From contig NZ_FOPZ01000008.1 in the NCBI RefSeq assembly GCF_900113615.1, positions 53,641-117,640 of the forward strand: 64,000 bases of DNA, written 5' to 3'. The notes under the pieces were generated by a model. The model had not been told where the DNA came from, did no database searches, and was given only the letters and a program-made list of their open reading frames with translations. The stretch is from Halorubrum aquaticum. GTDB taxonomy: Archaea > Halobacteriota > Halobacteria > Halobacteriales > Haloferacaceae. Shown in pieces: positions 42,127 to 50,511 of this stretch; within the stretch, counting starts at the first letter, position 1, and every line of letters begins with the position of its first letter. The position numbers and the translations under genes were made by a program.

Positions 42127-42944
42127 GTCACGGCCGCCGCGACGGGACGGGCGGATCCGGGGGGTGGCCGTTCGCCCCCGACGACCGGGCCGTGAGCGAC
42201 GTGGTCGGGTACGTGCTGGTGTTCGCGCTCGTCACGGCGACGATCGCGTCGGTGTTCGCCGTCGGCATGACCGGCTTGGAGGACAGGCGGAACGCCGAGC
42301 GCGTCGAGAACGTCGAGCGGGCGTTCGACGTGTTCGACGACAACCTCCGGGACGTCCAGCGATACGGGGACCCGAGCCGCGCGACCGAGATCCGGCTCAG
42401 CGGCGGGGAGCTGTCGCTGTCGTCGACGACGAACGTCACCGTCGAACAGGTGGACTCGAGCGGGGCGCGGATCGGCAACCACACCACCCGGACGGTCCAC
42501 GCCGTGACGTACACTCGCGGGGAGACGACGATCGGCTACGACGCCGGTGCGAGGTTCCGGACCGACGGGGACTCGACGCTGTTCCGCTCGACTCCGCGGT
42601 TCGTCTCGACGGCGGGCGAGACGAACCGGACGGTCCTTCCGGTGGTCCGAACCCGCCCCGGGGACGGCCCGTCGGCGGCCGACGGCGAGGGAACGGTTCA
42701 GATCACCGCCACCGCGAGCGACGTGAAACGGTTCGAGTTCCCGGAGGAGGGCCTCGATCCGCACGCGATCCGGATCCGGATCGAATCGCCGCGAGCAGAC
42801 GCGTGGGAGCGATACCTCGACGAGACCGAGGGGTTCACGGTCGATTCCACGGAGACGTCCGGCGACGTGGTGGTCGCGGACATCGACCGCGACGAGGCCG
42901 TCTACGTGCGGGTGATCGTGGTCGACGTCTCCTACCGCCGGTGA
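42123..42944 (+). CDS. Pilin-like protein, last of the plus-strand series (DUF7289-like)
   Basis: This 273-residue protein has a Gly/Arg-rich leader then DDRA-VSDVVGYVLVFALVTATI, a class III-type signal and hydrophobic helix (residues about 20-48). The extracellular domain begins with a helix (RRNAERVENVERAFDVFDDN) and continues with beta structure and N-x-T sequons. Similar N-terminal architecture is seen in the facing gene at 42993-44402. It is the fifth pilin-like gene downstream of pilC, ending 49 bases before the convergent one. Confidence 0.8.
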   Translation: MSHGRRDGTGGSGGWPFAPDDRAVSDVVGYVLVFALVTATIASVFAVGMTGLEDRRNAERVENVERAFDVFDDNLRDVQRYGDPSRATEIRLSGGELSLSSTTNVTVEQVDSSGARIGNHTTRTVHAVTYTRGETTIGYDAGARFRTDGDSTLFRSTPRFVSTAGETNRTVLPVVRTRPGDGPSAADGEGTVQITATASDVKRFEFPEEGLDPHAIRIRIESPRADAWERYLDETEGFTVDSTETSGDVVVADIDRDEAVYVRVIVVDVSYRR

Positions 42945-42992
42945 CCGATTCCACGGGTCGGTCGCCTCCCGTCCGACGGCTCGTCCGACGGC

Positions 42993-44402
42993 TCAGTCGA
43001 ACCGGACCTCGATCTCGTTCCGACTCACGTGGAGGTACGTGATCGGGTTCTGTCCCGGACCGCCGGTGATCGTCAACTCCAGATCGGTCAGGTCGGCGTC
43101 GTACTCCATCTCGGAGCTCCCGCCGAGGTCGAGCCGCTCGAACACGAACGCGCCTCTGAGCCTCGGGTTCCCGTTCGCCTCCACGTCGGCGTTCGGCGCG
43201 TAGACGATCGCGTCGATCTCGGCGTTCCCGATCCCGTTGGTGTTCTCCGCGATCCCGCCGTTCACGTAGAACTGGGTCCGCTGAGCATCGACGGATGACT
43301 TATTCGTGGTCCCTATCGTCGGGTTGTTGAGATCGACGCTTCCGTTGACGTAGTACTTGACCACGTTGTTCGTCTCGTCAGTTATCTGTAGATCGTTACC
43401 CCCGATGTCGAAGTCCCCGTCGATCGCGATCGTCACGTTTCCGCCGGTGGTGTCGAACTCGACGTCGTCGCTCAACGAGACGTCGCCGCCGGCGTGGTAG
43501 ATCCCCGCGGTACACGTCCCGCCGCCGAAGCAGTCGCTGACGTTCCGCCCGTTCGTCGACGCGTTCTCGATCCGCTCGTCGATGACCGCCGACGGCGACG
43601 GGTGTGAGGCCCCGATCTCGTACTCGTCCTCGTGAAGCGGGATGTCCGTGTTCGTGTCCTCGCTCCCGAGCGAGAGCGGCTTGTCCAGCGAGACCTCTCC
43701 CGGGACGACGAGGCGAGCCGTCGCCGTCCGGTTCGCGTCGTCTTTCGTCACCTCGCCCTCCGCGCGCTGGCTGAAGAAGTCGTACCAGCCCTCGTAGTAG
43801 TCGCTTCGGACCTCCACGACGACCGTCCCGTTCTCGAGCGGGTTCGAGACGTTCGGGAAGACCGCCTCGCCCGCGGTCCGTCGACGGACGACGCCGGTCC
43901 CGCGAGCCGAGACGGTCTCCTCGCCGGTCAGTTGAACGATCGGGAACGTGAGCGTGGCGTCGCGATAGTGATACTCCGGCGGCGACACCATCCGCCCGCG
44001 GGTGCCGTCGCTCGACCAGACGCCGCCGCCCTGGACCGCGACCTCCCGACCGTCGCCGGCGTACACCAGCGCCCCGAGCGGATACGATTCGTTCGTCACG
44101 TTCCCGTCCGGTCGCTCGATCCGGACCTCGACGCGGCCGGCGTCCTCCTCGAGCCGGAGGTCGCCGCCGTCGACCGAGCCCAGATCGAACCGCTTGGCGT
44201 CCGTCTCGCCGAGCGCGACGAGGCTCGACTGCGACGTGAACTGCGACATCCCGTTCTCGACGCCGGCCGTCTGCGCCTCGTCGGTGACGGTCGCGAGCGC
44301 GGCGCTCCCGGTCGCCACCGTGACCGTCACGGCGGCGATCGTGATCCCCAAAAGCAGCACGGTCCCGAGCACCTCGCTCTGGGCGCGCTCGCTGCGGTAC
44401 AT
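42993..44402 (-). CDS. Large pilin-like surface protein (DUF7289-type)
   Basis: This 469-residue protein on the opposite strand starts MYRSERA-QSEVLGTVLLLGITIAA, a class III signal with the glutamate at +4 expected for pilins, and a hydrophobic helix (residues 8-32). The extracellular part is long and beta-rich, with repeated N-x-T/S sequons and a C-terminal parallel-beta-helix-like region (FDTTGGNVTIAIDGDFDIGG, NDLQITDETNNVVKYYVNGS, VDLNNPTIGTTNKSSVDAQR). It converges on the pilus operon and probably belongs to it functionally, perhaps as a large adhesive subunit. Two cysteines occur in CFGGGTC. The middle of the gene is slightly AT-richer. Confidence 0.85.
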   Translation of the reverse strand: MYRSERAQSEVLGTVLLLGITIAAVTVTVATGSAALATVTDEAQTAGVENGMSQFTSQSSLVALGETDAKRFDLGSVDGGDLRLEEDAGRVEVRIERPDGNVTNESYPLGALVYAGDGREVAVQGGGVWSSDGTRGRMVSPPEYHYRDATLTFPIVQLTGEETVSARGTGVVRRRTAGEAVFPNVSNPLENGTVVVEVRSDYYEGWYDFFSQRAEGEVTKDDANRTATARLVVPGEVSLDKPLSLGSEDTNTDIPLHEDEYEIGASHPSPSAVIDERIENASTNGRNVSDCFGGGTCTAGIYHAGGDVSLSDDVEFDTTGGNVTIAIDGDFDIGGNDLQITDETNNVVKYYVNGSVDLNNPTIGTTNKSSVDAQRTQFYVNGGIAENTNGIGNAEIDAIVYAPNADVEANGNPRLRGAFVFERLDLGGSSEMEYDADLTDLELTITGGPGQNPITYLHVSRNEIEVRFD

Positions 44403-44535
44403 GCCGGACCTCGGCGCTCGAGACGGTTAAACGCCCCCCGTCGGATATCGAGTCTGATAGCGACCCGTTCTCGGCCCCGATCGGGGCCCGCGCCGGGACG
44501 CACCACTTAACATCGATGACGAGCCACGTTCCGAT

Positions 44536-45477
44536 ATGACGGCTCCCCGGCCCGGCGACGAGAAGCGACGGTTCAGGCGAGCGGCCGGGGTGAACGTCCT
44601 CGGCAACGCCGCGAAGATCGTCGCCGAGGGGGCCGCGGGGCTCGCGTTCGGCAGCGTGGCGCTTCTGGCCGACGCGGCACACTCCGTCGCCGACCTCGTC
44701 GCAAGCGGCGTCGTGTTCGTCTGGGGCGGGTCCCGCTACGACGCCGCCGACGCGGAGCACCCGCACGGCCACCAGCGGATCGAGCCGCTCACCGCGCTGT
44801 TCGTCGGCGCGGTGATCGTCCTCCTCGGACTCAATCTGCTGTGGAGTTCGATCGAGGGTATCCGGTTCGGCACCGACGTGCGGTTCAGCCGGCTGCTGCT
44901 CGCCGCGCTGGCGTTCGCGCTGATCGACATGTACGTCCTCTACTGGTACACGATGCGGGTGAACGCTGACCTGGGATCGACCGCGCTCTCGGCGCTCGCG
45001 GTCGACTGCCTCAACGACATCTATACCACCGTCGCCGCGGTGGTCGGCGTCCTCGGCGTGTTCGCCGACCTCCCGATCCTCGACCCGATCGCGGGCGCGG
45101 TCGTGAGCGTGCTCGTCGTGTACCAGGGCGTCGAGATCGGCCGCGAGAACGTGACGTACCTGGTCGGGGCGGCCCCGCCGGCGGGCGACCGCGACCGGAT
45201 CACCGAGTCGCTCCGAGGTCATCCCGAAGTCGTCGGCGTCCACGACCTCCGCGTGTTCTACGACGGGACCGACCTGGAGGTCGAAGTACACGTGGAGGTC
45301 GACGGCGAGATGGCGCTCCGACGGGCTCACGACATCGAGACGGAGCTCGTCACGCGGCTCCGCGGGCTGGAGGACGTCGGCGACGTCCACGTCCACCTCG
45401 ATCCCTCCGGCGTCGGCGAGTGGAAGGACGCGGACGACGAGGGGAAAAGCGGGAGGGGCGGCGACGGGAGCCGGTGA
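44536..45477 (+). CDS. Cation diffusion facilitator (CDF) transporter
   Basis: This 313-residue secondary metal exporter has six hydrophobic segments and a C-terminal cytoplasmic domain. Motifs: LADAAHSVADLVASGVVFVW (metal-site HxxxD of helix 2), HPHGHQRIEPLTAL (the conserved H-P-x-G-H block after helix 2) and ALAVDCLNDIYTTVAAVVGV (second site D-C-x-N-D in helix 5). The C-terminal part (VVGVHDLRVFYDGTDLEVEV) is the ferredoxin-like metal-sensing domain. The second site is DxxxD-type with D-C-L-N-D rather than H-x-x-x-D, which usually tracks metal preference (Zn versus Mn/Fe), not decidable here. A CTTAAC box lies 25-30 bases upstream. Confidence 0.92.
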   Translation: MTAPRPGDEKRRFRRAAGVNVLGNAAKIVAEGAAGLAFGSVALLADAAHSVADLVASGVVFVWGGSRYDAADAEHPHGHQRIEPLTALFVGAVIVLLGLNLLWSSIEGIRFGTDVRFSRLLLAALAFALIDMYVLYWYTMRVNADLGSTALSALAVDCLNDIYTTVAAVVGVLGVFADLPILDPIAGAVVSVLVVYQGVEIGRENVTYLVGAAPPAGDRDRITESLRGHPEVVGVHDLRVFYDGTDLEVEVHVEVDGEMALRRAHDIETELVTRLRGLEDVGDVHVHLDPSGVGEWKDADDEGKSGRGGDGSR

Positions 45478-45498
45478 CCGTTTACGGGGCAGGCCGTT

Positions 45499-46809
45499 CT
45501 ACGGGAACAGCCCGCGGTACTCGTGGGCGCTCGCGGTGCGCTCGAGCGCGAGGGTGTAGGCGGCGGTCCGGAGGTCCGGGACCGCGCCCTCGTCGTAGCG
45601 CTCGATGGTCTCGTCGAAGGCGGAGCCGATGCGGCGCTCCAACTCGACGTTGACCGTCTCGAGCGGCCAGGAGAACTCCTGGGAGTTCTGGACCCACTCG
45701 AGGTACGAGACGATGATCCCCCCGGCGTTCGCGAGGATGTCCGGCACGACGGGAACGTCGCGCTCGGTGAGGACCTCGTCGGCCGCCACCGTCGTCGGGC
45801 CGTTGGCCGCCTCGACGACCGCGCTCGCACGGACGTCGTCGACGTTGTCGGCGGTGATCACGCCCTCGACGGCCGCCGGAATGAGCACGTCGACGTCGAG
45901 CGACAACAGCTCCGCGTTCGAGACGAGTTCGGCGGCGTCCTCGGGCGCGCCGTCGGGCCCCGTCGCGCGGACGTCGCCCTCGACGTACTCCTCGATCATG
46001 CCGCCCGCCTCCACGTGTGCGCCCAGCGCGGCCACGTCGAGCCCACCGGGGTCGTACGCGGCACCGGTCACGTCGGAGGTGGCGACGATCCGCGCGCCGG
46101 CCTCGTCGAGCAGACGGGCCGCGTTCGATCCGACGTTCCCGAAGCCCTGGATGGCGATGCTCGCGTCGGTGAGGTCCCGCTCTAAGTACTCGAAGAGCTT
46201 CTCGGTGATGAGGGAGACGCCCCGACCGGTCGCCTCGACGCGACCCGGCGTCCCGCCGATCTCGAGCGGCTTGCCGGTGACGACCTTGGGGACCGTGTAC
46301 CCCTCGTACATCGAGTAGGTGTCCATCATCCACGCCATCGTCTGCGGGTTGGTGTTCATGTCCGGCGCGGGCACGTCGATGTCCGGGCCGATCATTCGTC
46401 GAATGCCCTCGGTGTACCGTCGAGTGAGCCGCTCGAGGTCGCGCTCGGTGAGGTCCTTCGGTTCACAGATGACGCCGCCCTTCGCGCCGCCGTACGGGAG
46501 GTCGACGAGCGCCGCCTTCCAGGTCATCCACCCCGCGAGCGCCTCCACCTCGCGCTGGGAGACGGTCGGGTGGTACCGGACGCCGCCCTTGAACGGCCCG
46601 CGCGCGCCGTCGAACTGGCACCGGAATCCCTCGAAGACCTCCACCTCGCCCGACTCCAACTCGACGGGAAGCGTGACCTTCAGCGTCCGTTCGGGGTGTT
46701 TGAGCCGCTCGAAGACGCCGTGATCGACGTCCGCGTACTCCTCGGCGCGGTCCATCTGTGCGAGCATGTTCTCGAACGGATCGTCGGCCATCATCGTGGA
46801 GTCCTCCAT
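45499..46809 (-). CDS. gdhB: Glutamate dehydrogenase
   Basis: This 436-residue Glu/Leu/Phe/Val-family dehydrogenase interconverts glutamate with 2-oxoglutarate and ammonia. Motifs: CQFDGARGPFKGGVRYHPTV (substrate Lys), DLPYGGAKGGVICEPKDLTE (second Lys), PDMNTNPQTMAWMMDTYS, the Rossmann motif SIAIQGFGNVGSNAARLLDE and the late VVEAANGPTT. The length is normal. The start at 46809 was chosen, although MM at 46794 is a possible alternative. The upstream region carries two palindromes (46827-46859), so the gene is probably regulated by an Lrp-type or similar dimeric factor. Confidence 0.94.
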   Translation of the reverse strand: MEDSTMMADDPFENMLAQMDRAEEYADVDHGVFERLKHPERTLKVTLPVELESGEVEVFEGFRCQFDGARGPFKGGVRYHPTVSQREVEALAGWMTWKAALVDLPYGGAKGGVICEPKDLTERDLERLTRRYTEGIRRMIGPDIDVPAPDMNTNPQTMAWMMDTYSMYEGYTVPKVVTGKPLEIGGTPGRVEATGRGVSLITEKLFEYLERDLTDASIAIQGFGNVGSNAARLLDEAGARIVATSDVTGAAYDPGGLDVAALGAHVEAGGMIEEYVEGDVRATGPDGAPEDAAELVSNAELLSLDVDVLIPAAVEGVITADNVDDVRASAVVEAANGPTTVAADEVLTERDVPVVPDILANAGGIIVSYLEWVQNSQEFSWPLETVNVELERRIGSAFDETIERYDEGAVPDLRTAAYTLALERTASAHEYRGLFP

Positions 46810-46826
46810 GATCGATTATATTCTTT

Positions 46827-46859
46827 TCGCAAATATTGCGAGGGCGTGTAAATAACACG
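46827..46859. promoter_or_regulatory. Two palindromes upstream of glutamate dehydrogenase
   Basis: CGCAA-ATA-TTGCG at 46827-46839 and GCGTGT-AAATA-ACACGC at 46843-46859 are each perfect inverted repeats with 3- and 5-base spacers. They sit 18-50 bases upstream of the gdhB start and overlap the AT-rich core of its expected promoter. They fit dimeric operator sites for a feast/famine (Lrp/AsnC) or other regulator; which one is not known. Confidence 0.6.
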
Positions 46860-46964
46860 CATGGAGTGGGGTCCGCCTCCTCGGCCCCCAGTTCCGCCGG
46901 GTCTTATAAGCGCCCGTCGACAACGGTGCCCCATGAGCCCTCGACACGCGACGGAGGCCGGTCG

Positions 46965-47429
46965 ATGACGACGAAGCGACTCCATCCCCGCGTGCGGATC
47001 GTCTGGATCCTCCGTGCCGTCCTCGCCGCCGCGATACTCACCGCCCCGGTCGTCGGCGGGTTCTACTTCGGGTACCTCCCCGAGTGGGCACCGGTCGTCG
47101 CCGGCGCGACCTTCCTCGCGCTCGGGGTCACCCACGCCCTCCTCCGGTACCGGCGCTGGAGCTACGAGATCCGCGAGGACGCGCTCTATCTCGACCGCGG
47201 CGTCGTCACGCAGGTCCGGACGACCGTTCCGCTCGTGCGCATCCAGCACGTCGACTCGCGGCGCGGCCCCGTCGAACGGAGCGTCGGGCTGGCGTCGTGC
47301 GTGGTGTACACCGCCGGCTCTCGCGGGGCCGACGTCCGCATCCCCGGGCTGACGCCCGACGGGGCGAGCGACCTCCGCGAGGAGTTGAAGCGACTGGCGA
47401 TCCGCGCCGACGGGGAGGACGCGGTGTGA
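46965..47429 (+). CDS. YdbS-like PH domain membrane protein
   Basis: This 154-residue protein has two hydrophobic helices near the N-terminus (ILRAVLAAAILTAPVVGGFY, PEWAPVVAGATFLALGVTHA) and a bacterial-type PH domain (bPH2, residues about 65-140) with YEIREDALYLDRGVVTQVRT and VPLVRIQHVDSRRGPVERSV. It pairs with the following three-PH-domain gene by a GTGA overlap, the archaeal counterpart of the B. subtilis YdbS-YdbT pair. The ATG at 46965 is used; an 11-codon reading frame (46933-46968) overlapping it by ATGA may be a translated leader. Confidence 0.85.
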   Translation: MTTKRLHPRVRIVWILRAVLAAAILTAPVVGGFYFGYLPEWAPVVAGATFLALGVTHALLRYRRWSYEIREDALYLDRGVVTQVRTTVPLVRIQHVDSRRGPVERSVGLASCVVYTAGSRGADVRIPGLTPDGASDLREELKRLAIRADGEDAV

Positions 47430-49285
47430 AACTCGCGCCCCAGTCGGTCCCGTACCGCGCGCTCCAGAAGGTCGCCGGGATCGTCGTCGTCCTCTTCTTC
47501 GTCGTGAACGACAGCGGGTGGGGCTTCCCGGCGGCCGCCGGCGCGACGGGCGCGGTCCTCCTCGTCGCCGCCGCGTACGAGATCGCGTACTACCGCCGGT
47601 TCGAGTACGAACTCACCGAGGACACCCTCGACATCCGGTCGGGCGTGATCTCCCGTCGCGAGCGTGAGATCCCCTATCGACGGATACAGAACGTCGACGT
47701 GAGCCGGAGCGTGATCCAGCGCGCGATCGGGGTCGCCGCCGTCGACTTGGAGACCGCAGGCGGGTCGAGCACCGAGGGATCGATCCGGTTCGTGACGCCC
47801 GAGGAGGCCACGCGGCTCCAGCGAGAGGTTCAACGACGGAAATCGGCCGGGTCGACGACGGACGCCGGCGACGCGCCCGGCGAGGACACCGGACCCGCCG
47901 AGGAGGACCTGTTCGCCATCTCGCCGCGCGAGCTCGCGCTGGTCGGGGCGCTGTCGTTCGACGGCCGACTCATCGGGTTGCTCGCGTTCGCGGGATCGGG
48001 GTCCGTTCCCGTGTTGTCGGGGTACCTCCCGGCCGCCTCCGCGCTGGCGCTCAGCGCGGCCGCGGTCGTCGCCGCCGGCGCGCTGTTCCTCGTCTCGTGG
48101 GCGATCGGCGCGGCGGTGTCGTTCTCGAACTACTACGGCTTCCGGCTCTCCCGCGCCGGCGACGAGCTCCGGTACGAGCGCGGGCTGTTCCGGCGGTACA
48201 GCGGGTCGATCCCGACCGAGAAGGTCCAGACGCTGACGGTCTCCGATAACCCCGCGAAGCGCGCGCTCGGATACGCGACCCTCTCGATCGAGACCGCCGG
48301 CTATGCGCCCGGACAGGGCGGCGAGTACGGCAGCGAGGCGGCGATCCCCATCGCGAGGTCCGGTCGCGTGTACGAGTTGGCCCGCGAGATCGAGTCGTTC
48401 GGCGAGCCGTCGTTCCGCCGGCCGCCGCGGCGGATCCGCTGGCGGTACGCGTTCCGGTACGTTCTCCTCCTCGCCGTCCTCGTCGGCGTCGCCTTCGCGG
48501 TCGACTGGTACGTCGCAGCGGACCTTCCGTGGTTCGCCCCCGCCGCGCTGCTTCTCGCGGTGCCGGCGGCAGCGCACCTGAAGTGGAAACACCGCGGCTA
48601 CTGGCTCGGCGAGGACCACCTCGTCACCCGAAACGGGTTCTGGAGCCGCAGCGTGCGGGTGGTCCCGTACTACCGGATCCAGAACGTGATCGACAGCCGG
48701 TCCGTCTTCCAGCGACGGTGGGGGGTGGCGACCGTGATCGCCGACACCGCGGGAACCAGTTCGCTCGTCGGCAGCGACGCCGCGGCGGTCGACTTCGACG
48801 TCGAGGAGGCCGCCGACCTCCAGGTCGAACTCGGCGAGCGGCTCCAGCGGTCCCTTCGCGACCGCCGGGAACGCGGGGCGTCCTTCGAGTGGATCGAGGG
48901 AGGCCGCGACGCGGACGTGGAGAACGACGATGTCACGGACCGCGACGGTGCGGGCCACACTGCTGACACGACTCCGGAAGACGGCGACGACGAGGCGGTC
49001 GAGGTCCCCGACGAGGGCGTCGTGCGCCCCGACTTCTCGACGACGGAGCGCGACTACTCCGAGCCGGCGGAGCGCGTCGACACCGGCGAGTACGCGGTCG
49101 ACCGGTTCCCCTCCGACGCCGAGGTCGCCCACCGACCCGACGCGGAGGGGGACTCGGGCACGAACGATGCCGCCGAGGACGGCGACGACGATCCGGACGA
49201 GAGTGGAGACGTCGGTTCGGCCGAGAACGACGACGGCTCCGACGGCTCCGCCGGAGACGACGCGTCCGGCGGCTCGAAGGACTGA
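47426..49285 (+). CDS. YdbT-like protein with three PH domains
   Basis: This 619-residue protein starts at GTG overlapping the YdbS-like stop. Three bPH2 domains alternate with hydrophobic hairpins: domain 1 YELTEDTLDIRSGVISRRER and IPYRRIQNVDVSRSVIQ (residues about 50-130), domain 2 around GDELRYERGLFRRYSG and IPTEKVQTLTVSDNPAKRAL (near 240-300), domain 3 LGEDHLVTRNGFWSRSVRVV and YRIQNVIDSRSVFQRRWGVA (near 395-460). The Y-R-R-I-Q-N-V-D motif is the family signature. The last 150 residues are a disordered acidic tail. The pair may act at the membrane surface; the function is unknown. Confidence 0.88.
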   Translation: MKLAPQSVPYRALQKVAGIVVVLFFVVNDSGWGFPAAAGATGAVLLVAAAYEIAYYRRFEYELTEDTLDIRSGVISRREREIPYRRIQNVDVSRSVIQRAIGVAAVDLETAGGSSTEGSIRFVTPEEATRLQREVQRRKSAGSTTDAGDAPGEDTGPAEEDLFAISPRELALVGALSFDGRLIGLLAFAGSGSVPVLSGYLPAASALALSAAAVVAAGALFLVSWAIGAAVSFSNYYGFRLSRAGDELRYERGLFRRYSGSIPTEKVQTLTVSDNPAKRALGYATLSIETAGYAPGQGGEYGSEAAIPIARSGRVYELAREIESFGEPSFRRPPRRIRWRYAFRYVLLLAVLVGVAFAVDWYVAADLPWFAPAALLLAVPAAAHLKWKHRGYWLGEDHLVTRNGFWSRSVRVVPYYRIQNVIDSRSVFQRRWGVATVIADTAGTSSLVGSDAAAVDFDVEEAADLQVELGERLQRSLRDRRERGASFEWIEGGRDADVENDDVTDRDGAGHTADTTPEDGDDEAVEVPDEGVVRPDFSTTERDYSEPAERVDTGEYAVDRFPSDAEVAHRPDAEGDSGTNDAAEDGDDDPDESGDVGSAENDDGSDGSAGDDASGGSKD

Positions 49286-49379
49286 TCGACGCCTTCGCGT
49301 TCGACGATCGAACGCCCCGATCTCTCCTCACCCGTCGGCGTCGACGTCGCCTGGTCAGCCGCGACGCGTCCCGCGAGGC

Positions 49380-49387
49380 TTTTTTAT
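49380..49387 (+). promoter_or_regulatory. TATA box of the squalene/phytoene synthase gene
   Basis: TTTTTTAT lies 29-36 bases upstream of the ATG at 49416, the only AT-rich patch in a GC-rich gap. It supports a dedicated promoter. Confidence 0.5.
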
Positions 49388-49415
49388 GGGTCGTACCGTA
49401 ACTACGGACAACTGA

Positions 49416-50483
49416 ATGAGCGGACGAGAACACGACACGGCCGATCCCGACCTCCAGTGGTGTCACGAGGCGGTTCAAGGCGTGTCCCGTACCTTCGCGT
49501 TGACCGTGGACGTGTTGGAGGAGCCGATGGCCTCACAGATCTGTCTCGGCTACCTCCTCTGTCGAGTCGCCGACACCGTCGAGGACGCCGGCCACATCCC
49601 GCCCGAGGAACAGACCGCCGTCCTCGAGACGTATCGAGAGGCGATCGATCCCGACGGCGACGCCGAGATCGCGGACTTCCGGACGGCCGTCGACGAGTGG
49701 CTCCCCGCGCCCGAGGAGCGCAACGAGGACTGGGAGGTCGTCGCCGAGTCCCCGACGATCGTCGCGACCTTCGAGGACTTGGATCCCGAAGCGCGCGAGG
49801 CGATCGTTCCGCCCGTCCTGGAGATGGTCGACGGGATGGCGATGTTCGTCGACCGCCACGCCGACGAGGGCGGCCTCCGGATCGACGACCGCGACGAGCT
49901 CGAACAGTACTGTTACTACGCCGCCGGGACCGTCGGGAACCTCATCACGAACCTCCTCACGCGCGGCGAGGTCGGCGAGGCGCGAGCGCGGCGGCTCCGC
50001 GAGACCGCCGAGGAGTTCGGGCTCCTCTTACAGCTCGTGAACGTCTCGAAGGACGTCTACGACGACTTCACCGAGGAGAACAACGTCTACCTCCCCGCGA
50101 AGTGGCTCGAGGACGAGGGCGTCGACCAGGACGCGGTGATCGACCCCGAGAACCGCGAGTCGTCCGCCCGCGTCGTCGACCGCACCGCCGAGTACGCGCG
50201 GTCGTTCCTCGACGACGCGCAGGCGTACCTCGAGACCATGCCGCTCTCGCACGGGAACACCATGGAGGCGTGGACCGTCCCGTACCTGCTCGCGGTCGGC
50301 ACCCTCCGCGAACTCCGCTCCCGGCCGGAGGACGCGCTGACCGAGAGCGGCGTGAAGGTCTCCAGACAGGAGGTGTTCGCGGTGATGTCCGTCGCCGGCG
50401 AGGCCGGCCGCGACTCGCTCGCGGAGCTCAGGGAGACGATCGCGGACACGCCGTACCACCGGGCGGTCGAGCCCGCGGACTGA
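49416..50483 (+). CDS. Squalene/phytoene synthase family protein
   Basis: This 355-residue isoprenyl-coupling enzyme condenses two prenyl diphosphates. It has the N-terminal VQGVSRTFALTVDVL, the first Asp-rich motif YLLCRVADTVEDAGH (DxxED, near residues 45-60) and the second LLQLVNVSKDVYDDFTEENN (DxxDD, near 205-225), plus YCYYAAGTVGNLITNLL. The pattern NVSKDVYDDFTE followed by VYLPAKW is closer to squalene synthase than to CrtB, so it may make squalene for membrane lipids, but the closely related phytoene synthase role for carotenoids cannot be excluded. No carotenoid genes are adjacent. Confidence 0.88.
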   Translation: MSGREHDTADPDLQWCHEAVQGVSRTFALTVDVLEEPMASQICLGYLLCRVADTVEDAGHIPPEEQTAVLETYREAIDPDGDAEIADFRTAVDEWLPAPEERNEDWEVVAESPTIVATFEDLDPEAREAIVPPVLEMVDGMAMFVDRHADEGGLRIDDRDELEQYCYYAAGTVGNLITNLLTRGEVGEARARRLRETAEEFGLLLQLVNVSKDVYDDFTEENNVYLPAKWLEDEGVDQDAVIDPENRESSARVVDRTAEYARSFLDDAQAYLETMPLSHGNTMEAWTVPYLLAVGTLRELRSRPEDALTESGVKVSRQEVFAVMSVAGEAGRDSLAELRETIADTPYHRAVEPAD

Positions 50484-50511
50484 ACCGGTCGATCGGTTCC
50501 CCCGTTTCCAC

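Noticed and set aside
49416..50483. Calling the prenyl synthase a definite phytoene synthase (crtB)
   Set aside because: The second Asp-rich motif and the absence of carotenoid genes fit squalene synthase at least as well, so no symbol was given.
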